DNA of 64,000 bases, from contig NC_081410.1 in assembly GCF_030272615.1 (NCBI RefSeq), positions 226,954,915 through 227,018,914 on the forward strand, written 5' to 3'. Each line of letters starts with the position of its first letter. Within the stretch, counting starts at the first letter, position 1. This document shows, piece by piece, positions 11,959 to 23,090 of this stretch. This stretch comes from Cryptomeria japonica (Eukaryota > Streptophyta > Pinopsida > Cupressales > Cupressaceae). Below the pieces are notes generated by a model. That model was not told the origin of the DNA and made no database searches. It saw only the letters and a list, made by a program, of their open reading frames with translations. Made by a program: the position numbers and the translations under genes.

Positions 11959-14900
11959 ATGGCGTCTTCTTCATCATCTCACCAGAAAAATCAGGGATTT
12001 AATGCTTTTTCTGGAATAGAACCTGCCGGCAAAAGACGAAAGGTTTCCGAATCTTCCAGATTGTTTGATGTGTTCATCAACCACAGAGGCCCTGATGTCA
12101 AACAAACTCTTGCTACTCAGCTTTACAACTCCCTTAAGGAGGTAGGCATACAAGCATTTTTTGATTCGGAAGAGAAGCAACTTGGAGATTTGTTTACCTC
12201 TACTATTGAGACTGCGATCAAATCTGCTTCAGTACATATTGCCATTTTTTAAAAAAGATATGCAGAGTCACCTTGGTGTCTGGCTGAGCTAGTTCTTATG
12301 TTACAAAGTAAGGCCAAGATTATTCCTGTGTTTTATCAAGTCGAGCCGTGGGAACTCCGCTTCATAGAAAAGGGAGTGTATGCAAAAGCATTCGCTAAAT
12401 ATAAAAATGAGAAGAGGTACTGGGAGAAGCTGCCAGAGTGGAAGGAAGCACTTCAATCTCTTTCATTTGTGGCCGGGGAAGAATTTAACGGGTAATATTT
12501 TTAATAAATTGGTAATTATTTTTTTCTCCAATCTGGTTAACTATTTAGCATTTTCTTATATATTTTTTAATTAATTTTCAGTGATTGCAAAAACATAATA
12601 GCAGCAGTGCAAAAGGAAGTACAAAAGAAAACATATTTACATGTAGCCACATATCCAGTAGGGCTTAACAATCTTGTGGAAGATTTTGAAAGGCGATGCC
12701 TTGATGAACTTGTACAAGATTTTGAAAACCAATATGGGCTTGAAGAAGAGAAGCATAAGGTTATGATTGTTGGCATTTTTGGCATGGGTGGTTCTGGGAA
12801 GACAACTCTTGCCAAAGAATTGTTTAACAGAAAAAGTTCGAACTACTGTAGAGCAAGTTTTTTGTTTGATGTGCGAGAAGCCTGTGTGAAAGGCCAATTA
12901 CCTTCTTTGCAACTTCAGCTTCTCAAAGATCTTTTTCAAGATCATCATCTCAGTTTTACAAGTACAGAGGTAGGGACAAACTATCTCAAAAATCGTGTGC
13001 AAAGGAGCCCCATTTTAAGCTTCCTATTTGTTGTAGATGATATTGATCATGTGGAGCAATTAAATGCTCTAATGGTCATGGAGATGTTCAAAAAATCTGG
13101 TAATACTCTGGTTATTGTTACATCCCGTGATGTAGGGGTGCTTATAACAGCAGGGATTACTGTTAATTATAATTTAAAAGGAATGGATAGAAATAATGGG
13201 AGAGAACTCTTCTGTTGGCATGCCTTTGACCAACCCAATTCATCTGACGACTACAAGATGTTGGTTGACGCCTTTGTTGATGTGTGTGGGGGCTTACCTC
13301 TTTCTCTTCAGGTTCTAGGTCGGCATGTTCATGGTAGACCTTACAGTTTTTGGAGTTCAGCATTGATTGAAGCCCGTAAGATGCTGCCACGAGATGTCAA
13401 ACAGAGACTGAGAATAAGTTTTGACGCATTGGGTGGTGAAGAAAAACAGGTTTTTATGGATATTGCTTGTTTTTTCATTGGCAAGCCAAAGAACATAGCC
13501 GAAAGAGTATGGGAGGGTTCAGGATGGAATGCTCAACATGCACTGGAAACGCTCAAGGATAAATGTCTTGTAGAAGAAATAGAAATTTTGAGCCTGAATG
13601 TACATGAGGGACTTGTTTTGAGAATGCATGACCACCTAAGGGACTTGGGGAGAGAAATGGCACTTGATCTCAGACCTCCTCATCGCCTTTGGCGTCCTCA
13701 AGATATGAAATATTTGGTATGCTTTTAACCTCTCCGAATTTCTTCTTAGTATTGTAATACTACAAGTCTTGGCTTCTATATTCATAGAAAAACTAAGCTT
13801 CTTTTGTGTATGTAGGAATCAACGGGCTTCAAAAGTATCCTAGGCAAAACGCATGTCAGGTGTTTCCATTCCATTTTTGACAAGTACATGAGTTCTCAAG
13901 TTACATTCTTTTTAGGTCAGCCAGATATTTGTTTTGAGACGTCAGCTTCCCTACTCTGGCTTGAGCTTCAGGGCAATTCCACAGAACAACCATGCATTCC
14001 TTCATGGATTTCTCTACAAAATGTGCAGTGTTTGAAAATCAAACGTGAACAACTCAAAACATTGTGGGAAAATCGCATACAGGTATGCTGATCTTCTCAT
14101 TCTAAAACTGAATCTCCTTAAACGTTATGTTGGAATTCATTACTATATGGTTGTCTCCTGGATATTAATTTAAATCACTGAAAGTTTTACACAAATCTAT
14201 CTTGAAATTCAGGCACCCTCCCAGTTGAAGGAACTGCAGATTTCTGAAACCTTTTTGGAAAAGATTCCAGATTTCTCAGGGATATCAGACAATTTAGAAA
14301 ATGTTGTCTTAGATGCCCGAGGATGGCCAATTCAAGGTTTATCTTTACTAGAATCTCTCAGTATGAATCTTTGTAGTATATGTCTCAGGTCTTCCACATT
14401 AAAAGGGGAAAAGTCTTCCACTAAAATAGAAGGGAGGACTTCTTGTGAATCTTTGGTTATTTGGAATTTCAAATTTAGTGGGGAAGTGGTATGGAACAAC
14501 AGAGGAATGTCTAGCAATGTTAAGGTTCCAATGGCTGGCCTTGAAAAGATAGAGATTAGTGATGAAGAATTAGTATCCAAGATCTTAATAAGTGGAATTC
14601 ACTATCCAAGCCTTGAGCCTATCAAACTTCATTGTATGGAAAATTTAAGGGAAGTGGATTTAATAAGTATAAAGTCATTAAACTGTCTTGATATTACAAA
14701 TTGTAAACATTTGAAAAGTTTGTCAGGAATGTCAAATCTGGCAAAGCTTGTGCTGCTGAATATCACAAAATGCCCAGAGCTTGAGGAGCTAAGTCTTGGC
14801 CATTTGAGCTGTCTGGAAAGGATGACAATTGTAGGTTGTAAACGTTTGAAAAGTGTGTCTGGAATTCTAGATCTTGGGAATGTTGTCAGATTGAATGTTT

Positions 14901-16354
14901 ATGACTCTTTCAGTAGTGTGTCGGGAGCATACCGTTTTAGGATGCTGGCACAATTAAATATTAGTGAATGTCCGGAGCTGGAGAAGTTGCTAAGTTTTTC
15001 CAGCTGGAGCTGCTTGCAGAAAGTTGACATTGCATCTTGTGGAAAGTTACAGAACCTTATGTTGCCAACAACACTCATCAAGCTCTCTGTACAAAGTTGT
15101 AAAGATTTGCAAAGAGTTGTTGGTGACCTTACAGAGTTGACAGAGTTGTTCATTAATGAGTGTCCTGAGCTTGACGAGTTGCCAAGTTTTTCCGGTATGA
15201 GTTTGTTTGCAGAAATTTGAGATTGCATGTTGTGGGAAGTTACAGAACATTATACTACCAAGGGAACTCATCAAGCTGTCTGTACGAAATTGCAGAGATT
15301 TGCAAAGATTAGTAGGAACCAGTCATCTTACAGGGCTGACAGAGTTGTACATTAATGTGTGTCCTGAGCTTGAGGAGTTGCCAAGTTTTTCCAGCTCGAG
15401 CTGCTTGCAGAGAATTCTCATCTACAATTGTGGAAAGTTACAGAACATTATGGTGCCAACAACACTCATCAGCCTAGAAGTAGGATGTTGTACAGATTTG
15501 CAAAGAGTATCAGGAGCTGGTGGTCTCACAAAGCTCAAAATATTGTTCATTGATGATTGTCCTAAGCTTAAAGAGTTGCCAGGTTTGTCCAGAGTGAGCT
15601 CCGTGCAGCAAATTGAGATTGACTCTTCTGAGAAATTGGAGAACATAGCAGGTATTGAAGAATTGCATTCACAATGTTATCTGAGACTTTTTAATTCCAG
15701 CAATGAAGTAATACGGAATTGCATTCATGAGTTGAAGGTAATGATAACGATATTCCTTTTTAACAGGCAATCATAAATCTAATTTTGAAGTGATTTTTTA
15801 TAATGTCTTCATTTGTCCTACAAGATAGTATCTATTTTCAGAAGTGATCTGTAAATGAAAGGAATTTATCGTGGATGATGTTTGAACTGAGAGTATTTTG
15901 TCTTTTATTTCAGATTGTGCCGTTAGACTGTCTGGTGATTGGAAGAGCAGTGGATGGAGCGGAGTCAACTTTAAACCAATCTCTGTTTTCTGATGCAATT
16001 GGTGCGGTCATTGACATTATTCTTGAAGATATTGAGATAGAAAAATTGGAAGAATTGAGAGCACTTCTTATATGCTTTGTTGTTGTGGTTGATAGCTCTG
16101 CCTCAGTAGAAGATATAACTAAATCACTTCGACGGGAGTATTATAACAGTTACTCTAACTTTGAAGTGCGTCAAGGAGAATGGATAATCACAATGGTAGT
16201 AGCAGGTTCCAATAGCCTTCTCATGAGGGCTTCATATGTTTTAAGGAGCTATGGAATAATAAAGAAGGGGTTGGGGGTAGAGGTGAAGAAAGGTGAAGAG
16301 TGGAAAATTTTGCAAGTATTACATACAATTGTTGATAGATTACATCATTCATAA
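11959..16354 (+). pseudogene. TNL-1: TIR-NBS-LRR resistance gene, near-intact, with two apparent lesions
   Basis: Intracellular immune receptor of the TIR-NBS-LRR class. Exons inferred from GT/AG borders and comparison with TNL-2: 11959-12491, 12582-13716, 13816-14082, 14213-15737, 15914-16354. They sum to 3901 nt (1300 codons plus one base). The ATG at 11959 is preferred over the upstream GTG. Order: KRRKV block (residues 25-29), TIR from residue 36 (FDVFINHRG, WCLAEL), NB-ARC with P-loop GMGGSGKTT (about 12781), kinase-2 LFVVDDID, RNBS-B, GLPL (about 13290), FMDIACFF and MHD (about 13625), then LRRs. The last 147 residues form a separate exon after the LRRs. Lesions: TAA at 12250-12252 where TNL-2 has TCA (Ser), and a +1 shift near 15200 in the LRR exon. 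If both are real, the product would be a 97-residue TIR fragment. If either is a base-call error, the gene is nearly whole. Confidence 0.85.
14940..15640 (+). repeat. LRR-coding tandem repeat, four units, ~192-199 bp
   Basis: The motif TGTCC(T/G)(G/A)AGCT recurs at 14969, 15161, 15360 and 15558. Each unit encodes about 65 residues, i.e. three LRR-like strands with landmarks CPELEELPSF, CGKLQN and CTDLQRV. The 199-bp step holds the +1 shift. TNL-2 has five such units. Confidence 0.85.
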
Positions 16355-16419
16355 ATGGAATGTATTCAATTTGGACGGCTTTTTTAACAGATTTAATAAT
16401 TTTTATTCATTATTTTTTG

Positions 16420-18150
16420 AAAAAAGTTTAATTTTTTTGTTTGGACTAGAATTCTTTCTCACAAGTATTTAAGAGGAGTTAATAGATTAGATGTTTCTTG
16501 TTGTCGCATGGAGGGAAGGGGATTTATGATTTGACATACTCTGAAGACTGGGACAAAACTCATCAAGCAGGGGCTTTTTTGGATTTGTAATTAGTTAGGG
16601 ATTTGAAGCTTTTTTTTGGTTTGATTCATGGGGCGGTCACCCTCCAATCCTTTCAAGCTATCTACACTTATAGAACCTTTGTGATAGTTTTAATGCAACG
16701 AGATGGAGCAAGGTTGCAGACTATAAGACTGTTCAACACTTGGGTCAACTTGATGTTTGTAGATGGAAAGCTACCCACTCATGGCCACCTGGAGGAACAT
16801 AGAGAGATCAACAAGATTTAGTTCAAATTTTTGTTAGTAGAGAATGTAGTTCTCTTACAGGACATGCTATCTTGGCATGGGGTTAGGCTTTGATAGGTAA
16901 GTATTTTATGGCTTCAAGGTACTTGGTGCTTAATAGGAAGATGTGTGGGAGTGTAGGGGTTCCATAGTGGAAACAAGTGTCGAACAAATTTTTTTGACCC
17001 GAATGCAATTTTTTTTTACGTGGTTGATGGTTCACAATAGATGTCTTACTTGGGATAATTTATGCAAGCATGGCTTCTAGGGGCCTTCTATTTGTGTTTT
17101 GTGTTATAATAGTGTGGAATGTGTTCCTCCTCTTTTCTTTTTGTGATCTTTTTCTTAGGAGATTTGGCATCTTTGGTGGGGAGTCTAGAATCAGACTTGT
17201 TTGCATGCCTCCTCATTGGCAGAGTTTTAGGATCATTTGGGTTAGCCTCCTGTTAAGATCTATTTTCTTCAAGTAGCTTGGGTTGTTGGGCCTATTTTTA
17301 TTATTTGGCATGGTTGGTTAGAACAAAATCAACAAACATTTTAGGATGTTAAAATGGTTGCTCAACAATTGTGGGGGTGAACTGTTTATACTCTTCAAGA
17401 GACTGTCTTAGCCAAGTGTGATATTTTTGGTGTTGTGGATCCTAATGATGTAGATATTTTTTGAAGGCTTAACATTTCTGATCAAAGGGTTGGTACTTGT
17501 ATTAGTGCAGGTTGGAAGTAATCTATGAGGGTTAAATGCAAACATTCTATGCGAAAGATTGACCATGTGGGCCATTGGTTTCCTCCTCCACAAGGAGTTT
17601 TGAAGATAAATACTGATGGCTCTTTCTAGTTATGTTGGCATTGGTCGAGCTAGTTTTGGTGCTATTTAGTTTTTCTTTTCCATTTATAAAGGGTTTCATA
17701 CAAATAACTACATGGAGACTCTTGCCATCTCATATGCTATGAAGAGGGAATATGCTCTTGAGTGGAAAATGATTATCTGTGAGTCCGACTCACAAGTGTT
17801 GGTGAATTCGTTGAATGAGTAGGGATCAAATGGTGTTAATTGGTACTTAGCTTTGGTTATTTGATAGATTTTTAGAATGAGCAAGTCTTTAGAATATATT
17901 ATATTTTCTCATATCCCTCGAAAGTGGAATTGCGTAATAGATTGTTTGGCCAAATGGGCATTTGAACAGATGCGGGGTTGGAATATTGAGGATAGGGGAC
18001 ATCTGCCACTAGATTTTTCTCGTTTGTTGGAGCAATTAGTTATTAAAGACAAGAATGTGTGATTCTTTTTTGTTGGGTTGTTGGCCCTTCTTGTTATGTA
18101 ATTCTCTTTGCATTTAAATTTTTTAACCCCTTTTGGAAAAACAATGGAGA
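16420..18150 (+). mobile_element. LINE (L1-type) ORF2 3' remnant, zf-RVT and RNase H region
   Basis: Decayed reading frames show a plant LINE C-terminus. A zf-RVT-like patch (CVLCYNSVEC, then EIW) lies at about 17065-17180. An RNase H-like region follows with PPPQGVLKINTDGS (about 17580-17625), CESDSQVLVNSLNE (about 17775-17820) and HIPRKWNCVIDCLAKWA (about 17910-17965). Several in-frame stops show it is dead, and the reverse transcriptase core is missing. It interrupts the 3' flank of TNL-1: the flank sequence shared with TNL-2 resumes at about 18150 (GAACTCTTAAATTATA). Its right end is A-rich, as expected for a LINE tail. Confidence 0.75.
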
Positions 18151-18298
18151 ACAAAAATGAACTCTTAAATTATAGTTTTCAATTATTTAGACACATAACT
18201 TATGGAATTATTTCACAAATCTTCGAGTGTATGTATAATGTTATGAGGAATTTAATCGTTTTTAAAAATTATTTAAATAGTTCTTTAATATAATATTG
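18150..18298 (+). repeat. TNL-unit 3' flank, copy 1
   Basis: CTCTTAAATTATA through AAAAATTATTTAAATAGT matches the 3' flanks of TNL-2 (from about 23895) and TNL-3 (from about 34310). It breaks off at about 18300, where a foreign minus-strand sequence begins. Confidence 0.75.
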
Positions 18299-18299
18299 T

Positions 18300-18742
18300 T
18301 TTTGATTACGATAAAAGCAGGTTTTGAAGGGACCCCGAAATCCTTTACAAAATATCCTTAAGAAATTAGAACATTAAGAAACAAGAAGAAACAAACAACT
18401 AAAAAACCAGCATAGAAACAAGAAATATCCAGCATAAAAGCCCCACAGAACCAGCAACGTCTAGCCAAAACAGACAAAAGACAGAAAACAAACTACTTAA
18501 TGTTTTTCAAGGCATTAGCCAGATTTCCGCTAATCCCATGCAATTCTTTAATATTATCCCTAAGGTTAGGGATTTCCTTAGCAGAGGCCACAACAACTTT
18601 CTTCATGCTCGCCCTTGTTCTCTTTACCGCGCCACTAGGTGCACTTTCCACAGTCCCTGTCTCAATAGTATTCTCATCAATATCAAGGTCCACGACAGAT
18701 TTGGTAATGCTGGAGCCCTCAAGGACCTTTGAGATTTCCTCT
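18300..18742 (-). mobile_element. Probable 5'-truncated LINE or retroposed fragment ending at TNL-2 promoter
   Basis: A minus-strand reading frame of about 80 residues (landmarks KVLEGSSITKSVVDLD, SAPSGAVKRTRASMKK, IPNLRDNIKELHG) is followed by about 190 bp of T- and G-rich sequence ending GGGTCCCTTCAAAACC, which resembles plant LINE 3' tails. It lies exactly between the end of the TNL-1 flank and the start of the TNL-2 promoter block, and its frame runs by chance into that block. The family assignment is tentative; it could be a fragment of an unrelated host transcript. Confidence 0.35.
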
Positions 18743-19160
18743 TCTGTGATATCCCACTCAACACGGCCCCGACACAATCAGCGTGTAGACCAAATTTTCG
18801 TCAAAGCATTTTGGGATTCTTCCGCTAAAGGACCGAACCCACCTTATTCTTTGTGCATGTCGGGGATTGTCTGATTTCTAAGCATTTTCCTCACTCTAAT
18901 CTCCTATTCTTCCTTCCTGGACTCGACCTCCCATTTTCTTTATACATGTCGGGGATTGTCTAATTTCTAAGCTTGTCTAATTTCAAAGCATTATCCTTGG
19001 TACTTCGAGGAAAAAACTTAACCCGCCTGCAGTATCATCTATTTAATTCATTTGCCCTCGCTCTTCCACATAACCTCATCGTCTGCAACAAAACCCTACT
19101 CGTCCTCCTCTTCTTAAAAAAACAATTTGTAAAGGGTTTTTAGTGTTTGAACTGGAATCG
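18743..19160 (+). promoter_or_regulatory. Conserved upstream block of TNL-2 (promoter and 5' UTR)
   Basis: Nearly identical to the block before TNL-1, including the 89-bp-spaced direct repeat (18856 and 18945). It keeps a short segment (CACAATCAGCGTG) that TNL-1 has lost. Although the gene behind it is a pseudogene, the block is as well preserved as that of TNL-1, so the duplication is fairly recent. Confidence 0.6.
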
Positions 19161-19934
19161 ATGGCGTCTTCTTCATCATCTCACCAGCAAAATCAGGGTT
19201 TTAATGCTTTTTTTGGAATAGAACCTGACGGCAAAAGAAGAAAGGTTTCCGAATCTTCAAGATTGTTTGATGTGTTCATCAACCACAGAGGCCCTGATGT
19301 CAAACAAACTCTTGCTACTCAGCTTTACAACTCCCTTAAGGAGGTAGGCATACAAGCATTTCTTGATTCGGAAGAGAAGCAACTTGGAGATTTATTTACT
19401 TCTACTATTGAGTCTGCGATCAAATCTGCTTCAGTACATATTGCCATTTTTTCAAAAAGATATGCAGAGTCACCTTGGTGTCTAGCTGAGCTGGTTCTTA
19501 TGTTACAAAGTAAGGCCAAGATTATTCCTGTGTTTTATCAAGTCCAGCCGTGGGAACTCCGCTTCATAGAAAAGGGAGTGTATGCAAAAGCATTGGCTAA
19601 ATATAAAAATGAGAAGAGGTACTAGGAGAAGCTGCCAGAGTGGAAGGAAGCACTTCAATCTCTTTCATTTGTGGCTGGGGAAAAATTTAACAGGTAATAT
19701 TTCTGTAGTTTTGGCACTTTTTAATCTGTTGGTAATTATTTTTTTCTCCAATCTGGTTAAGTTTTTAGCATTTTCTCATTTTTTTTTTAATTAATTTTCA
19801 GTGATTGCAAAAACATAATAGCAGCAGTACAGAAGGAAGTACAAAAGAAAACATATTTACATGTAGCCACATATCCAGTAGGACTTGACAATCTTGTGGA
19901 AGATTTTGAAAGGTGATGCCTTGATGAACTTGTA

Positions 19935-20072
19935 CAAGATTTTGAAAACCAGTGTAGTCTTGAAGAAGAGAAGCATAAGGCCTAAGGTTGTTGGCTTTTT
20001 TGGCAAGATTTTGAAAACCAGTGTAGTCTTGAAGAAGAGAAGCATAAGGCTAAGGTTGTTGGCATTTTTGGC
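19935..20072 (+). repeat. 69-bp tandem duplication inside TNL-2
   Basis: The segment beginning CAAGATTTTGAAAACCAG occurs at 19935 and again at 20004. TNL-1 has only one copy. The first copy carries one extra C (AAGGCCTAAGG against AAGGCTAAGG), so the duplication also changes frame upstream of the P-loop. Confidence 0.9.
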
Positions 20073-22179
20073 ATGGGTGGTTCTGGAAAGACAACTCTTG
20101 CCAAAGAATTGTTTAACCGAAAGAGTTCGGATTACTGTAGAGCAAGTTTTTTGTTTGATGTGCGAGAAGCCCGTGTGAGAGGCCAATTACCTTCTTTGCA
20201 GCTTCAGCTTCTCAAAGATCTTTTCCAAGATCATCATCTCAGTTTTACAAGTACAGAGGTAGGGACAAACTATCTCAAAAATCGTGTGCAAAGGAGCCCC
20301 ATTTTAAGCTTTCTAATTGTTGTAGATGATATTGATCACGTGGAGCAATTAAATGCTTTAATGATCATGGATATCTTAAATAAATTTGGCAATACTCTGG
20401 TTATTGTTACAACTCGTGATGTAGGGTGCTTGTAACAGCAGGGATTACTGCTGGTTATAATTTAAAAGGAATGGATAGAAATAATGGGAGAGAACTCTTC
20501 TGTTGGCATGCCTTTGACCAACCCAATTTATCTGACGAGTACAAGATGCTGGTTGACGCCTTTGTTGTGGGCCGGCATGTTCATGGCAGACCTCTCAGTT
20601 TTTGGAGGTCGGCATTGATTGAGGCCAATAAGACCCTGCCACGAGATGTAAAGCAGAGGCTGAAAATAAGTTTTGATGCATCAAGTGGTGAAGAAAAACA
20701 ACTTTTTATGGATATTGCTTGTTTTTTTATTGGCAAGCCAAAGAGCATAGCTGAAAGAGTATGGGAGGGTTCGGGATGGAATGCTCAATATGCACTGGAA
20801 ACGCTCGAGGATAAGTGCCTTGTAGAAGAGACAGAAATTTTGAGTCTGAATGTACATGAGGAATTTGTTTTCAGAATGCATGACCACTTAAGGGACCTGG
20901 GAAGAGAAATGGCACTTGAGCTCAGGCCTCCTCATCGCCTTTGGGATCCTAGAGATCTGAAATATTTGGTACGCTTTTAATTCCTCTGGCTTTCTTCTTA
21001 ATATTGTAATATTGTTTTCTATATTTTTATAGATAACTGAGCTTCTTTTGTTTATGTAGGAATCAATGGGTTTGAAAAGTATCCTAGGCTAGGCAAAACC
21101 CATGTCAGGTGTTTCCATTCCATATTTGACGAGTCCATGAGTTCTCAAGTTACATTCTTTTTAGGTCAACCGAATTTTTCTATTGAGATGTCAGCTTCCT
21201 TACTATGGCTCGAACTTCAGGGCAATTCCACAGAACAACCATGCATTCCTTCATGGATTTCTCTACAAAATGTGCAATGTTTGAAAATCAAACGTGAACG
21301 ACTCAAAACTTTGTGGGAGAATCGTATACAGGTATGCTGATTTTATTATTCTAAAACTAAATCTTCTTCAACGTTATGGTGGAATGTATTACTTTATGCT
21401 GGTCTCCTGGCTATTTTTTTAAATCACTGAGAGTTTTACATAAATTTATCCTGAACTTCAGGCGCCCTCCCAGTTGAAGGAACTGCAGATTTCTCGATCC
21501 TTTTTGGAGAAGATTCCAGATTTCTCAGGGAAATCAGACAATTTAGAAAATGTTGCCTTAGATGCCCGAGGATGGCCAATTCAAGGTTTATCTTTACTAG
21601 AATCTCTCAGTATGAATCTTTGTAGTATATGTCTAAGTCTTCCACATTAAAAGGGGAACAGGCTTCCACTAAAATAGAAGGGAGGACTACTTGTGAATCT
21701 TTGGTTATTTCGAATTTCAAATTTAGTGGGGAAGTGGCATGGAACAACAGAGGAATGTCTAGCAGTGTTAGAGCTCCTATGGGTGGCCTTGAAAAACTAG
21801 AGATTAGTGGTGAAGAATTAGTATCCAAGATCTTAATTAGTGGAATTCACTATCCAAACCTTGAGTCGATCAAACTTCATTGCATGGAAAATCTTAGGGA
21901 AGTAGATTTAATAAGTATAAAGACATTAAACTCTCTTGATATTACAAATTGTAAACATTTGAAAATTTTGTCAGGAATGTCAAATCTTGCAAATCTTGAG
22001 ATGTTGAATATTACTCAATGCCCACAGCTTGAGAAGCTAAGTCTTGGCCATCTGAGCTGTCTGGAAAGGATCACAATTGTAGATTGTAAACACTTGAAAA
22101 GTGTGTCAGGAAGTTTAGATCTCGGGAATCTTGTCAAATTGAATGTTTATGACTATTTCAACAGTATGTCAGGAGTATA

Positions 22180-23090
22180 CAGTTTTATGACTATTTGTGA
22201 ATGTCCGGAGCTGGAGGAGTTGCCAAGTTTTTCCAGCTCGAGCTGCTTGCAGATTGCGTCTTGTGAAAAGTTACAGAAGATTATGTTGCCAACAAAACTC
22301 ATCAAGCTGTCTGTAAAAAATTGTACAAATTTGCAGAGAGTAGGTAGGAACCAGTGATCTTATAGAGTTGACAGAATTGTACATCAATGATTGTCCTGAG
22401 CTTGAGGAGTTTCCAAGTTTTTCCAGCTCGAAATGCTTACAGAAAATTGACATTGCATCTTTTGGAAAGTTTCAGAACATTATACTGCCAACAAAGCTCA
22501 TCTAGCTGTCTGTACAAAGTTGCAGGGATTTGCAAAGATTAGTAGGAACCGGTGATCTTACAGAGCTAACAGAGTTGTGCATTGATGAGTGCCCTGAACT
22601 TGAGGAGTTGCCAAGTTTTTCCAGCTCGAGCTGCTTGCAGAAAATTCGCATCATCTCTTGTGGAAAGTTAGAGAACATTATACTGCCAACAAAACTCATC
22701 GAGTTGGCTGTTCAAAAGTGCAGGAATTTGCAAAGAGTAGCAGGAACCAGTGATCTTAGAGAGCTAAGGATTTTGCACATTTATGAGTGTCCTAAGCTTG
22801 AGGAGTTGCCAAGTTTTTCCAGCCTGAGCTGCATGGAGAAAATAGACATTACGTCTTGTGGAAAGTTACAGAACATCATAGTGCCAACAACACTTATCAA
22901 CCTATTTGTAGAAAATTGCAGAGATTTGCAAAGAATATCAGGAACCAGTGATCTTACAAAGCTTAGAACGTTGTACATTGAGGATTGTCCTAAGCTTGAA
23001 GAGTTGCCAATTTTTCCCAGAGTGAGCTGCTTGGTGCGAATTAAGATTCACTCTTCTGAGAAGTTGGAGAACATGGCAGGTTTTGAAGAA
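22180..23090 (+). repeat. LRR-coding tandem repeat, five units, ~190-198 bp
   Basis: TG(T/C)CC followed by (T/G)(G/A)A(G/A)CT recurs at 22202, 22392, 22590, 22788 and 22986. Three of the four steps are exactly 198 bp. TNL-1 has four units. The 190-bp step contains a small duplication and a deletion. Confidence 0.85.

Noticed and set aside
18493-18777. A 94-codon minus-strand ORF as a host gene overlapping the TNL-2 promoter
   Set aside because: The start of the ORF runs into the promoter block by chance; the block exists before TNL-1 without this ORF, so the frame is a junction product.
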